DNA of 36,602 bases from Bacteroidales bacterium (GTDB lineage Bacteria > Bacteroidota > Bacteroidia > Bacteroidales > UBA3824): contig JAEERW010000025.1 of the NCBI GenBank assembly GCA_016286055.1, positions 1 through 36,602 of the forward strand. Reading direction: 5' to 3'. The position numbers and the translations under genes were made by a program. The notes below the pieces were generated by a model, which saw only the letters and a program-made list of their open reading frames with translations, searched no databases and was not told the origin of the DNA. Positions within the stretch are counted from its first letter, which is position 1; each line of letters starts with the position of its first letter. Below are positions 1 through 8,238 of this stretch, piece after piece.

Positions 1-103
1 GCCATAGCGGCGGGGCACCACCTCTTCCCATCCCGAACAGAGAAGTTAAGCCCGCTTGCGCCGATGGTACTGCGCCACAATGCGGGAGAGCAGGTAGCCG
101 CCC
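1..103 (+). rRNA. rrf: 5S ribosomal RNA, 5' end cut by window edge
   Basis: The stretch carries the conserved 5S core: the CCCATCCCGAACAG segment near 28-41, AGAAGTTAAGC at 41-51 and CGCCGATGGTACTGC at 59-73. The closing helix strand GGTAGCCGCC sits near 93-102. A typical 5S is about 110-115 nt, so roughly the first 5-10 nt lie outside the window. A terminator follows directly, so this is the end of an rRNA operon whose 16S and 23S genes would lie upstream. The exact 3' end is uncertain by a few bases. Confidence 0.95.
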
Positions 104-113
104 TACTTTTATG

Positions 114-148
114 AATCCTTCATAACATGTGTTGTGAAGGATTTTTTT
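114..148 (+). terminator. Rho-independent terminator of the rRNA operon
   Basis: A 13-bp stem (114-126 with 131-143, one G-U pair) closes a 4-nt loop and runs into seven Ts. It starts about 10 nt after the 5S gene. Confidence 0.9.
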
Positions 149-178
149 GTGTATCTGCGTTGATGAGTGAAAATTTAA

Positions 179-1150
179 TTAAAGACCCTTTTCTATTTTT
201 TTATAAAAATCAGTCGGATAAGCAGTCTCGTATTTTTTTATGATATTGATATTTAGATTTTCTAAGTCAGAAAAGTGAATTTTAGAGTTGTCGGTTCCTG
301 GGTGATACCAAGGCATTTTAGAAAATTTGGTTTTAAGATCTGGTGATAAAAAAAGGTAACCTCTTCTGGCGAATATTTCGTTTCGCATTATTCTAAGTTG
401 TGCTTTGTCGTTGAAATATGACAACATTCCAACGTTCACAATGTCGGTGCTCGTGTATTGCCAACGTCCAGTGTGTGGTGGCTCGTTAGTGGTTCTCTTT
501 CTGAGTTTTTTATAAAGTGTTGTTTTGGTAAATACATCGCCGAAAACCATTCCGTTGACCTTTCGTGCATTGTAGATGTTAACTCCGGTGTCTGAAAAAA
601 TAAATTTGTAGAATTTGCCTTTATATTTTACGTTGTTGGCGTAGCCATATTCGTCGCACATAACCTCAAAAGGCGTTCCGTTGACAGAAGCTCCGTCAAA
701 TGTGTATTCTTTGCCCGCAGCATCGGTATAAACACCGTCTAATAATTTAAGAAAGTTGTTTTTTAGTAAATCATCTATAGAGCCGTCGAATTTGTAAAAA
801 ACTTCTGTCATTTCATCTTTGTCGTCGTAGGCAATGAGAAGGTCTAATTGGTTTTCATAGCCGTCGTCTATGGTGCGGTATTCAACGTATTTGCCAAAGG
901 TGTAAGAGCCGCCTTGTTCGGTTGAATATGTTGTACGTCCGCGTTTGATGAGTGTGAAATCGTATCCCACATCGCCAAGCATAGCAGAGCCGAAAAACTC
1001 TATTCGGTCGCCTTTTTGAGTGGCTTCAAATAAGCATTGTCCATTGGTCCAGAATGTTTCAGAAAATATTTGTGCGGAAACAGCTATGCTTTGTATTGTT
1101 ATGACGGTGGCCAAGAGGAATTTTTTCATAAAGAGTTTGATATTGATCAT
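179..1150 (-). CDS. Exported YARHG-domain protein
   Basis: This is a 323-residue secreted or periplasmic protein of unknown function. The N-terminus is a clear signal peptide ending in VSAQ; the start could be the second Met (base 1129), which gives the more compact signal sequence MKKFLLATVITIQSIAVSAQ. The C-terminal ~85 residues match the YARHG domain pattern: RNEIFARRGYLF, then a hydrophilic helix, then MPWYHP, then a final helix with NIIKKYE. YARHG domains occur in exported bacterial proteins and their molecular role is not established. The middle contains repetitive short strand segments built on phrases such as DGxxY. It lies 25 nt downstream of the transglutaminase-like gene in the same direction and I see no separate promoter, so it is probably the last gene of the operon starting near 2950. 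Confidence 0.8.
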   Translation of the reverse strand: MINIKLFMKKFLLATVITIQSIAVSAQIFSETFWTNGQCLFEATQKGDRIEFFGSAMLGDVGYDFTLIKRGRTTYSTEQGGSYTFGKYVEYRTIDDGYENQLDLLIAYDDKDEMTEVFYKFDGSIDDLLKNNFLKLLDGVYTDAAGKEYTFDGASVNGTPFEVMCDEYGYANNVKYKGKFYKFIFSDTGVNIYNARKVNGMVFGDVFTKTTLYKKLRKRTTNEPPHTGRWQYTSTDIVNVGMLSYFNDKAQLRIMRNEIFARRGYLFLSPDLKTKFSKMPWYHPGTDNSKIHFSDLENLNINIIKKYETAYPTDFYKKIEKGL

Positions 1151-1175
1151 TGTTTACGTATTAGTAAGTCAGAGT

Positions 1176-2045
1176 TTATTCCCATTCTATCTTAGCAGAA
1201 AGTCCATTTTTAAACACTTTTAGCAGTGAGTCGACCTCTTGTTCTTCCTGAGGTTTTTTGAGCTTTTCGTACGAAGTTTTGAGGCTGTGGAGAAGACGTT
1301 GGATTATTACCGAATTGCTGCACTGGTTAAAAAATTGACTTTGAGGCGATATGTTTTGCTGTTTTAGGAAAAAAATGATTTCGTCTTCGTTGAGCACAGC
1401 GCCTTGGTTGAATGGGTTTATGTAAAACATAGAACGGTTGTCGTTGGGCGATACGTATGCCACAATAAAGTTTTTGGGAAGGTTGACGCCGTAAATAGGT
1501 ATTTGGCAATATTGCGCCAAGAGCATATAAACTATGGCGATAGAGATGGGATTGCCGATGCGTTTTTCAAGTGTGTAAGCTATAAACGAGTTTTCGGGAC
1601 GGAAAAAATCCATCGTCTGACACGATACAAATTTGAGTTTTTTGTAAAATATGTGGTTGATGAACTTTATTTGCTCCAACGGTGAAAAATTGTTGTACTT
1701 CAGTATCTTGGCATTGCTTGCAATGGTAGCAAACACATTTTGCAGCGCATTGTACTGAATGTCGGGATAGCCGTATTTTGAAACCAACCAAGCACCTCGA
1801 AAGAGATTTTCGTCGTGGTCTTTCCAATTGGTAAGTCCTTGATGTATATCGTTTTGCTGAATTTGATGCACAATACTTTTAATGCGGGTCTGCAATAGTT
1901 TTAGGGGACTATTAACAGCCGCTGCCTTCAGACGGGTTATTACACTCGTCCCCTCCGATATCAGTTTGTTTTCCAATATTTTGAAAACAGTGTTATCGGG
2001 GTCGTCCAAAAGCCGTATTATTGCATCTAATTCGTTGTCGGTCAT
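1176..2045 (-). CDS. SirB1-type transglutaminase-like protein
   Basis: This 289-residue cytoplasmic protein belongs to the SirB1/Transglut_core2 family. The signature is in the middle: a helical region with FINHIFYKKLKFV, then RIGNPISIAIVYMLLAQYC, then GVNLPKNFIVAY. It follows the family's usual order of N-terminal helical repeats and a transglutaminase-like core. The family is widespread but its biochemical activity is poorly defined, and many members lack a full Cys-His-Asp triad. I cannot assign a clear catalytic cysteine here. It starts 4 nt after the stop of the nucleoside phosphorylase, so the two are almost certainly co-transcribed. There is no signal peptide or membrane segment. Confidence 0.8.
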   Translation of the reverse strand: MTDNELDAIIRLLDDPDNTVFKILENKLISEGTSVITRLKAAAVNSPLKLLQTRIKSIVHQIQQNDIHQGLTNWKDHDENLFRGAWLVSKYGYPDIQYNALQNVFATIASNAKILKYNNFSPLEQIKFINHIFYKKLKFVSCQTMDFFRPENSFIAYTLEKRIGNPISIAIVYMLLAQYCQIPIYGVNLPKNFIVAYVSPNDNRSMFYINPFNQGAVLNEDEIIFFLKQQNISPQSQFFNQCSNSVIIQRLLHSLKTSYEKLKKPQEEQEVDSLLKVFKNGLSAKIEWE

Positions 2046-2049
2046 AGTG

Positions 2050-2919
2050 TTATGTGGTAAGAATGTCTACAATTTCGGCGACGAGGTTTTTCATAATTAC
2101 GCGGTAATCTGTGCCGAAATCTTTGCAACGGCGGTTGGCAATTACTTGACAAATGGTGGCTGTGTTGTGTCCGAGCAAACGTCCGAGACCGTTGATTGCA
2201 CTCGATTCCATTTCGTAATTATTGATTTTCAAACCTTTATATGTAAATTGTTCTAATTTTTCGTTAATACCTTGGTCAACGATTTTTAGGCGGAGTTCTC
2301 TGCCTTGCGGACCGTAGAATCCGGGTGCTGAGAGAGTTATGCCTTTGCGGTATTTTTCAAGTTTTTTTAGTAGCACGGGTGACGATTCCACAAAATAAGG
2401 CGATGCCAAAAGACAGTTGCGCTGAGTAAATTCGTTGAATTGGCGTTCGAGTTCAAGGTCGCAAACCTCGTTGCGGCGAGCGTAAAAGTTGAGTAATCCG
2501 TCCAAACCTCCCGCAATGGCTGTAACGATGGGAGTGCCTACGGGAATATCGGGCTGCAACGAACCGCAAGTGCCTATTCTTACGAGGTTTAACGTTTTGT
2601 GCTCCTCTTTTGGAATGCGTGTTTTGAGGTCGATGTTAACTGCTGCGTCGAGTTCGGTGAGCACGATGTCGATATTGTCGGTGCCTATGCCAGTGGAAAC
2701 CACCGAGATACGTTTCCCGTTTTTGGTTCCGGTGATTGTTTTAAACTCGCGGTTTTGCACCTTAAAATCAATAGTGTCGAAATTTTGAGCCACCACGTCG
2801 GTGCGGTCTTGGTCGCCTACGAGAATTATGTTGTCGGCAATGTTTTCGGGCAAAAGGTGAAGGTGAAACACCGTTCCGTCGCCGTTGAGAATAAGTTCAG
2901 AGTCTTCTATCGGTTTCAT
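2050..2919 (-). CDS. Nucleoside phosphorylase (uridine phosphorylase family)
   Basis: A 289-residue member of the PNP/UDP phosphorylase family, which splits nucleosides with phosphate into free base and ribose-1-phosphate during salvage. Visible family features are the N-terminal phosphate-loop region (GDQDRTDVVAQ), the VVSTGIGTDN segment, the RIGTCGSLQPDIPVGTP segment that binds phosphate and ribose, and NYEMESSAINGL, whose Glu-Met-Glu recognises ribose hydroxyls. Its length is slightly above classical Udp (about 250), as is usual for the Bacteroidota relatives. Substrate preference (uridine or purine) cannot be read from the sequence. It is the first gene of the minus-strand run, preceded by a consensus Bacteroidota promoter at 2954-2984. 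Confidence 0.88.
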   Translation of the reverse strand: MKPIEDSELILNGDGTVFHLHLLPENIADNIILVGDQDRTDVVAQNFDTIDFKVQNREFKTITGTKNGKRISVVSTGIGTDNIDIVLTELDAAVNIDLKTRIPKEEHKTLNLVRIGTCGSLQPDIPVGTPIVTAIAGGLDGLLNFYARRNEVCDLELERQFNEFTQRNCLLASPYFVESSPVLLKKLEKYRKGITLSAPGFYGPQGRELRLKIVDQGINEKLEQFTYKGLKINNYEMESSAINGLGRLLGHNTATICQVIANRRCKDFGTDYRVIMKNLVAEIVDILTT

Positions 2920-2953
2920 ATTTTAGATATTAAGTTTCGGATTTGAATTTTTC

Positions 2954-2984
2954 CAAAAATAGGATTAATATTTCAAACCACAAA
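2954..2984 (-). promoter_or_regulatory. Bacteroidota-type promoter for the nucleoside phosphorylase operon
   Basis: Read on the minus strand, TATTTTTG (2954-2961) fits the -7 consensus TAnnTTTG. A TTTG (2981-2984) lies upstream with a 19-nt spacer, the usual spacing. Confidence 0.65.
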
Positions 2985-3049
2985 ATTTTTTTGATGTGTT
3001 TTAGAAAAAATGCCGCAATTTTCTTGCCGAAAAATACGTTTGTGGCATT

Positions 3050-3078
3050 TTTGTTTTACCATTTTATGCTTATATTTG
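3050..3078 (+). promoter_or_regulatory. Bacteroidota-type promoter for the GH97 gene
   Basis: TATATTTG at 3071-3078 matches the -7 box. TTTG at 3050-3053 is a -33 candidate with a slightly short 17-nt spacer. The predicted leader before the 3116 start is about 30 nt and AT-rich. Confidence 0.6.
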
Positions 3079-3115
3079 CCAAAAATTCTATCACCTAATA
3101 TATATATATTATAAA

Positions 3116-5053
3116 ATGAAAAAATTTATTTACAGTTTGTTTTTGTCGGCGGTTGCGCTATCCGCCTCGGCTGTTGAAAAACAAGTAAAAAGTCCTGACG
3201 GTCAGATTGTTGTTACCGTTTCGGACAATGGCGGAAATCCTGCTTACAAGGTAACGCTCGGCGGGGTTGACTTTATTGAGAGTTCGCCCCTCGGTCTTGT
3301 GCTCGATTATGGCGATTTTACCAAAAATATGTCGATTGCTGATAGTAAGGAAGTTAAGAAACAAGAGACCTATTTCCTTGGCAATTCAAAACAAAGCAAA
3401 ATCGATGTGGATGCCAATGGCACGGTTTATACTTTTGCGCAAGACGGCAAGAAGATTTACGACGTGGAGTTTTTTGTGTCGAACCGCGATGTAGTTTTCC
3501 GTTATACTGTTCACGCTCAGCGTCCTACATTCTGTTGCGTGGTTAAAAAAGAGGCTACTGGATTTAAGTTTGCCAACGGTACTACCACTTTCCTCTGTCC
3601 TCAGTCGGGACCAATGGGCGGATTTGCACGCACTTCGCCAAGTTACGAAACACATTACAATGTTGACGATGCCACTGGCAAAAACGGCTGGGGCGAGGGT
3701 TACACATTTCCCTGCCTGTTCAAAAACGGCGACAAGGGTTGGATTCTTGTTTCGGAAACTGGCGTAAATGGTCGCTACTGCGGCGCAAGGCTGATGGGCG
3801 GCAACGGCACACTTTATAATATAGGCTTTCCGCAAGAGGGCGAAATGAACGGACTTGCTTCGGTAACGCCCGGACTTTCGTTGCCTTCGTCAACACCTTG
3901 GCGCACAATTACTTTGGGTAAAACTCTCGCCAATATTGTGGAAACCACAGTGGCTTTCGACTATGTGGAGCAACTTTACGAACCGTCGAAAAAATACCAA
4001 TACGGACGCGGCTCGTGGAGTTGGATTATCGGTATGGACGGCAACACCACATACGATATTCAGAAAAAATATATCGACTTTTCGGCAGAGATGAAATTTG
4101 AGTCGGTTCTCGTTGACGCTCTGTGGGATACGCAGATTGGTCGCGACAAAATCAAGGAACTCGCCGACTATGGAAAATCCAAAAATGTTGCCCTCTATCT
4201 TTGGTATAACTCAAACGGCTATTGGAACGACGCTCCGCAAGGTCCTCGCAACATTATGGACAATATCATCACCCGCCGTCGCGAAATGAAATGGATGCAA
4301 AGCATTGGTATTCGCGGTATTAAGGTAGACTTTTTTGGCGGCGACAAGCAGCAGATGCTTCAACTTTACGAAGATATTCTTGCCGATGCCAACGATTATG
4401 GTTTGCTCGTGATTTTCCACGGCTGCACATTGCCGAGAGGATGGGAGAGAATGTATCCCAATTTTGCTGCGTGCGAGGCAGTTAGAGCAAGTGAGAACCT
4501 TGCCTTTGGTCAAAACGAGTGCGACAACGAGGCTTTCTGCGCCACCATTCATCCATTTGTACGTAACACCGTGGGCAGTATGGATTGGGGAGGAAGCACT
4601 CTCAACAAGCATTACGGCTACGACAATATCCACGGCAACACCCGCAAAACTTCCGACGTGTTTGCCCTTGCTGTTTCGGTGTTGTTTCAAAGTCCGGTGC
4701 AGCACTTTGCAATGGCTCCCAACAACCTTACAGATGCACCCCAATGGGCTGTTGACTTTATGAAGGCAGTTCCCACCACTTGGGACGAGGTGAAATTTAT
4801 CGACGGTTATCCAGGAAAATATGCTGTAATTGCCCGTCGCACAGGCAATAAGTGGTTTATTGCCGCCATCAACGCTCAGAAAGAAACCTTGAAACTCAAC
4901 CTCACCCTACCGATGCTCACCGCCGGCGAAACTGTGAAACTTTACAGCGACGATGCCGCATTAAACGGCTCTGTAAAAGATATTAAAGTATCTAAAAAAC
5001 AACAGGTTATGATTACTGTTCCGTGCAATGGCGGAGCGGTGATTGTGCAGTAG
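3116..5053 (+). CDS. GH97 glycoside hydrolase, retaining alpha-galactosidase-like
   Basis: A 645-residue exported glycosidase of family GH97, the SusB family. It has a signal peptide (residues 1-19, cleaved after ASA), an N-terminal beta-sandwich to about residue 280, a (beta/alpha)8 catalytic barrel at about 290-560, and a small C-terminal beta domain. GH97 includes inverting alpha-glucosidases that use paired glutamates and retaining alpha-galactosidases that use an aspartate nucleophile. Here Asp405 in GIRGIKVDFFGG and Glu454 in the CEAVRASEN segment correspond to the nucleophile and acid/base of the retaining branch. I therefore infer alpha-galactosidase-like activity in the periplasm on short alpha-linked galactosides. 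It is a single-gene unit between its own promoter and a terminator, more than 17 kb from the SusCD pair. Confidence 0.88.
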   Translation: MKKFIYSLFLSAVALSASAVEKQVKSPDGQIVVTVSDNGGNPAYKVTLGGVDFIESSPLGLVLDYGDFTKNMSIADSKEVKKQETYFLGNSKQSKIDVDANGTVYTFAQDGKKIYDVEFFVSNRDVVFRYTVHAQRPTFCCVVKKEATGFKFANGTTTFLCPQSGPMGGFARTSPSYETHYNVDDATGKNGWGEGYTFPCLFKNGDKGWILVSETGVNGRYCGARLMGGNGTLYNIGFPQEGEMNGLASVTPGLSLPSSTPWRTITLGKTLANIVETTVAFDYVEQLYEPSKKYQYGRGSWSWIIGMDGNTTYDIQKKYIDFSAEMKFESVLVDALWDTQIGRDKIKELADYGKSKNVALYLWYNSNGYWNDAPQGPRNIMDNIITRRREMKWMQSIGIRGIKVDFFGGDKQQMLQLYEDILADANDYGLLVIFHGCTLPRGWERMYPNFAACEAVRASENLAFGQNECDNEAFCATIHPFVRNTVGSMDWGGSTLNKHYGYDNIHGNTRKTSDVFALAVSVLFQSPVQHFAMAPNNLTDAPQWAVDFMKAVPTTWDEVKFIDGYPGKYAVIARRTGNKWFIAAINAQKETLKLNLTLPMLTAGETVKLYSDDAALNGSVKDIKVSKKQQVMITVPCNGGAVIVQ

Positions 5054-5076
5054 GAGGAATTAAATATTATTGAGTA

Positions 5077-5114
5077 ACAGGTGGTTTAATCTTTTTGAGC
5101 CACCTGTTTTTTTT
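5077..5114 (+). terminator. Terminator after the GH97 gene
   Basis: An 8-bp perfect stem (ACAGGTGG with CCACCTGT, 5077-5107) is followed by eight Ts. It sits between convergent genes and overlaps the stop of the minus-strand gene at 5113. Confidence 0.88.
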
Positions 5115-5565
5115 AAAATTGAACGATGTTTTTTTGTGCTATTTTAACCAAAAAGGATCTTGCCAACAATCTTTCAATGGTTTGAGGCATTCCGCCTTTT
5201 ATTTTTGTATTGTTGATAGTGGTGAAGATACCAGCGTGCGATTTTCGTTTTCCTGCATTTCGTGGCAAAACATCAAACTCTATCTTCTTGTGGTATGGTA
5301 TGTGGCAATTTCTTATTTCTCCCACATTTAATAGAGCATAGCCGTACAAAATGTTACCTTCTTTTTTAATGCCTTCAAAATCAGTATTAAAACTGTCTAT
5401 TGCGGGACGCAAGACTGAAATATAATTTTCGTTACTATCTTTGTCGAGAGTAAAAGCTTTTTGAGATAGAATGCCGTCGCAAATGAATAGTGGAGAAAAT
5501 AACAATCTTGCAACATTCTCAATATCATCTACATAACTCAAACTACTATTTTCAGATTGCATCAT
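5113..5565 (-). CDS. Small unknown protein, second gene of an overlapping pair
   Basis: I do not recognise a named family for this 150-residue cytoplasmic protein. The visible core is a strand-rich region: RLLFSPLFICDGILSQKAF, then YISVLRP, then LYGYALLNVGEIR, then KSHAGIF. It looks like a compact globular domain, without signal peptide or membrane segment. Its start overlaps the end of the upstream gene (5552-6031) by 14 nt, which points to translational coupling. Two small coupled cytoplasmic genes with their own promoter recall toxin-antitoxin operons, but no toxin motif is visible, so this is only a possibility. It ends inside the terminator shared with the convergent GH97 gene. Confidence 0.7.
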   Translation of the reverse strand: MMQSENSSLSYVDDIENVARLLFSPLFICDGILSQKAFTLDKDSNENYISVLRPAIDSFNTDFEGIKKEGNILYGYALLNVGEIRNCHIPYHKKIEFDVLPRNAGKRKSHAGIFTTINNTKIKGGMPQTIERLLARSFLVKIAQKNIVQF

Positions 5566-6031
5566 TATTTATAGATTTGAGAATATTTAAAAAAGAAGAA
5601 ACCGAAAATCTCATATTCTCACCTGAAACAACATTGTTTTCTTTAATGTAAACGTATGAAAATAAAGAATTTCCTAAACTTATGCTTGCATCCTTATTTT
5701 GCGATTGTAGTAGTAGAGTGCCGTTGTCATCTGGGAAAAGAACCCATCCCGAAAAATCGGAATCAGATCCCTTTTTCAAAACTCCATTCATATTAGCAAT
5801 AGTTTTGCTTTCGATGGGCAACGCCTCGGCTCCGTCCCAACCTTTATATAATCTTGAAAGAATGTTTGTTCTATTCCATAAACGCAATTTGTTGCCAGTT
5901 AACGTATTGTCGTTTGAAGAGTTGTCTGAAAGTTGTTTGGCGTAGTTTAGCAGCAACTGCAACGAAAAACTATCGTTGTGTATCTTCCTGACCTGAGTTT
6001 TTAATTGTTTGTTTAATTCTAACGTCGTCAT
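5552..6031 (-). CDS. Small unknown protein, first gene of an overlapping pair
   Basis: A 159-residue cytoplasmic protein of no family I can name. The N-terminal ~40 residues are helical and polar (TTLELNKQLKTQVRKIH). The rest contains a GWDGAEALPI motif and then strand-rich segments around GWVLFPDDNGTLLLQ. A longer reading frame begins at 6052, but that start would lie inside the -7 promoter box at 6050-6057; the ATG at 6029-6031 is therefore the better start. The next gene overlaps its 3' end by 14 nt. The GWDG.gA.PI pattern followed by a beta-rich domain recurs in small bacterial proteins next to other small genes, which is recollection and not a family assignment. Confidence 0.7.
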   Translation of the reverse strand: MTTLELNKQLKTQVRKIHNDSFSLQLLLNYAKQLSDNSSNDNTLTGNKLRLWNRTNILSRLYKGWDGAEALPIESKTIANMNGVLKKGSDSDFSGWVLFPDDNGTLLLQSQNKDASISLGNSLFSYVYIKENNVVSGENMRFSVSSFLNILKSINNDAI

Positions 6032-6049
6032 TTTTTTTAATTTTTGCCT

Positions 6050-6081
6050 CAAATTTAATAAACATTTTTTATTTCTCCAAA
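6050..6081 (-). promoter_or_regulatory. Bacteroidota-type promoter for the 6031-5113 gene pair
   Basis: On the minus strand, TAAATTTG (6050-6057) is a perfect -7 box and TTTG (6078-6081) a -33 box with a 20-nt spacer. It fixes the gene start at 6031, because the longer frame would begin within the promoter. Confidence 0.7.
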
Positions 6082-6100
6082 ATTAATCTTTTTTAATACT

Positions 6101-6108
6101 CATCTTTG
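6101..6108 (+). promoter_or_regulatory. Weak -7-like element upstream of dsbD
   Basis: CATCTTTG resembles TAnnTTTG, with no clear -33 box. If used, transcription would begin near 6114, which favours the 6156 start over the 6117 start for dsbD. Confidence 0.35.
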
Positions 6109-6155
6109 TTGGTGTAATGCAATTTTTAATACATTTGACAAAAATTTTTACCATT

Positions 6156-8237
6156 ATGGCAAAGAAATTTGTAGTAATTTGTATTGTATTGATTGTTACG
6201 GCGTTGCAGGGATTTGCTCAAAAATCCGACGCCCTTAATTGGAAATTTTCGGCGCAAGACAAGGAAGGCAAGTCTGTGTTGGTGTTTGAAACCACTATTA
6301 AGCCGGGTTTTCACCTCTATTCGCCCTACAATCCCGAAGGTGCGTCAAAACCGTTGGAAATCAAATTGTCTGATCCTCAGAACTATGCTTCGGTGTCTAA
6401 AATCAACGAAGCCACAAAACCTGTGGAAAAATACGAGGAGATTTTCGATGTTACCGAAAAGTTTTTTGAGGGCAATGCCAAGTTTACTATCGAGGTAACG
6501 CCCAAATCGGTTGTAAAACAGGTGGTTTCGGGACATATTTCGGGTCAGGTTTGCAACGAGGAGTATATGTGCTCGATGTTCGACGAGGATTTTACGATTG
6601 AAATCAATCCGCAACTTCCCGAGGCTGAAAAAAAAAAGCCGATTCTGAACGACTCTCCCTCCCAAAATACTGAGAAGGAAAATATAGTAAAGCCCGAAAT
6701 AGTTGATTCTGATACTGTTAGTGTTGATACCGCCAAGGTAGAAAATGCGCAGTTGTCGGATACGCTTGCTGTCGCCGTTGCCCAAGGTTCTGATCCACTG
6801 CCGAGTGATGACAGCGGATTGTGGAGCATTTTTATTATAGCGTTTCTTGCGGGTTTGGCGGCGATTTTTACGCCCTGCGTTTTCCCGATGATTCCTATGA
6901 CTGTCAGTTACTTCCTAAAAAAAGAAAATAAATTCGACGCTATAATTTACGGCGTGAGCATTATCGCCCTTTACACCGTGCCCGTGGCTTTGCTGATAAT
7001 AATTTCAAACGTGGCGGGCGGCGGCGAGTTCACTGCTGGAATTTTCAACGCACTAAGCACGCATTGGCTGCCTAACATTCTGTTTTTCATAGTGTTTATG
7101 ATATTTGCGCTGTCGTTTTTTGGTATGTTTGAGATAACGATGCCTTCGGGCATTATCAACCGTGCCGAAAACCGTGGCAACAAGGGAGGTCTTTTTGGAG
7201 CGTTTTTCCTTGCGTTTGTGCTTGTGCTTGTAAGTTTCTCGTGCACAGGACCTATCGTGGGTTCGGTGCTTGTGGAGAGTGCAAGCGGTGGCAACGCCGT
7301 TAAGCCTATTGTGGCAATGTTTGGATTTTCGCTTGCCTTTGCAATGCCGTTTACGCTGTTTGCGTTTTTCCCGGGATGGATGAAAAATCTCCCAAAATCG
7401 GGCGGATGGCTGAATACTGTAAAGGTAGTGCTTGGTTTTGTGGAGTTTGCGCTTGGTTTTAAGTTCCTTTCTGTTGCCGACCAAACCTATCATTGGCATA
7501 TTCTCGACCGTGAGGTTTATCTTGCTATTTGGATTGCAACTTCCATATTGTTGGGACTTTATCTTTTAGGAAAGATAAAACTCCCCAACGATTCTGATAT
7601 ACCTTTTGTAAAAGTGCCGAGATTGATTTTGGCTTTAATTGCTTTTGCCTTTGCAATTTATATGTTGCCCGGAATGTGGGGCGCACCGCTCAAAGCACTG
7701 TCGGGATATATTCCGCCGCTCACCACCCAGGATTTTGTGATGGGTAATGGCACTGAATCTCAGGTAAATACATCAAATACACTTTGCGAAACTCCGCTTT
7801 ATGGCGAACATCTTAAACTCCCGCACGGAATCGATGCCTATTTTGAATATAATCAGGCAGTTGAGTGTGCCAAAAAGCAAAACAAGCCTCTGTTGATTGT
7901 GTTTACGGGTCACGGATGTGTCAACTGCCGCAAAATGGAAGAGTACGTTTGGTCTGATAATCAGGTGCTTGCCACTATGAAAGAAAAGTTTGTGATAGCC
8001 GCCCTCTACACCGACGACCGCACCGAAGATGTTTCGGGTGAAAATACAATTGGAAAGGTTAATACCGAGTTGCAAATATCTAAATATCAGATAAATGCAC
8101 AGCCGTATTATGTAATTTTGAATGCCTCGCAACCCGAAAAACCGTTAATTTCGCCGCAAGGTTACAACCCCGACCCGCAAAGTTTCGTACAATATTTGCA
8201 AAACGGTTTAAATGCCTATTTAAATAATGCAAAGTAA
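6156..8237 (+). CDS. dsbD: DsbD-type thiol:disulfide interchange protein
   Basis: Membrane protein that passes electrons from cytoplasmic thioredoxin to periplasmic or outer-envelope proteins, keeping their cysteines reduced. All three DsbD parts are visible (numbers count from the 6117 Met; subtract 13 for the 6156 start). The periplasmic N-terminal domain has a signal peptide ending GFAQ and a Cys146/Cys152 pair. An acidic, low-complexity linker follows. The multi-helix membrane domain has Cys254 in FTPCVFP and Cys376 in SFSCTGP. The C-terminal thioredoxin domain has a CVNC active site (Cys601, Cys604). I choose 6156 because it begins the signal peptide MAKKFVVICIVLIV directly and leaves a leader after the likely promoter. 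It overlaps or abuts the GT2 gene downstream, probably one transcript. Confidence 0.93.
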   Translation: MAKKFVVICIVLIVTALQGFAQKSDALNWKFSAQDKEGKSVLVFETTIKPGFHLYSPYNPEGASKPLEIKLSDPQNYASVSKINEATKPVEKYEEIFDVTEKFFEGNAKFTIEVTPKSVVKQVVSGHISGQVCNEEYMCSMFDEDFTIEINPQLPEAEKKKPILNDSPSQNTEKENIVKPEIVDSDTVSVDTAKVENAQLSDTLAVAVAQGSDPLPSDDSGLWSIFIIAFLAGLAAIFTPCVFPMIPMTVSYFLKKENKFDAIIYGVSIIALYTVPVALLIIISNVAGGGEFTAGIFNALSTHWLPNILFFIVFMIFALSFFGMFEITMPSGIINRAENRGNKGGLFGAFFLAFVLVLVSFSCTGPIVGSVLVESASGGNAVKPIVAMFGFSLAFAMPFTLFAFFPGWMKNLPKSGGWLNTVKVVLGFVEFALGFKFLSVADQTYHWHILDREVYLAIWIATSILLGLYLLGKIKLPNDSDIPFVKVPRLILALIAFAFAIYMLPGMWGAPLKALSGYIPPLTTQDFVMGNGTESQVNTSNTLCETPLYGEHLKLPHGIDAYFEYNQAVECAKKQNKPLLIVFTGHGCVNCRKMEEYVWSDNQVLATMKEKFVIAALYTDDRTEDVSGENTIGKVNTELQISKYQINAQPYYVILNASQPEKPLISPQGYNPDPQSFVQYLQNGLNAYLNNAK

Positions 8238-8238
8238 A

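Noticed and set aside
4211-4744. 177-residue minus-strand open frame inside the GH97 gene
   Set aside because: It is an antisense shadow of the well-supported GH97 coding frame, with no promoter and no recognisable domain.
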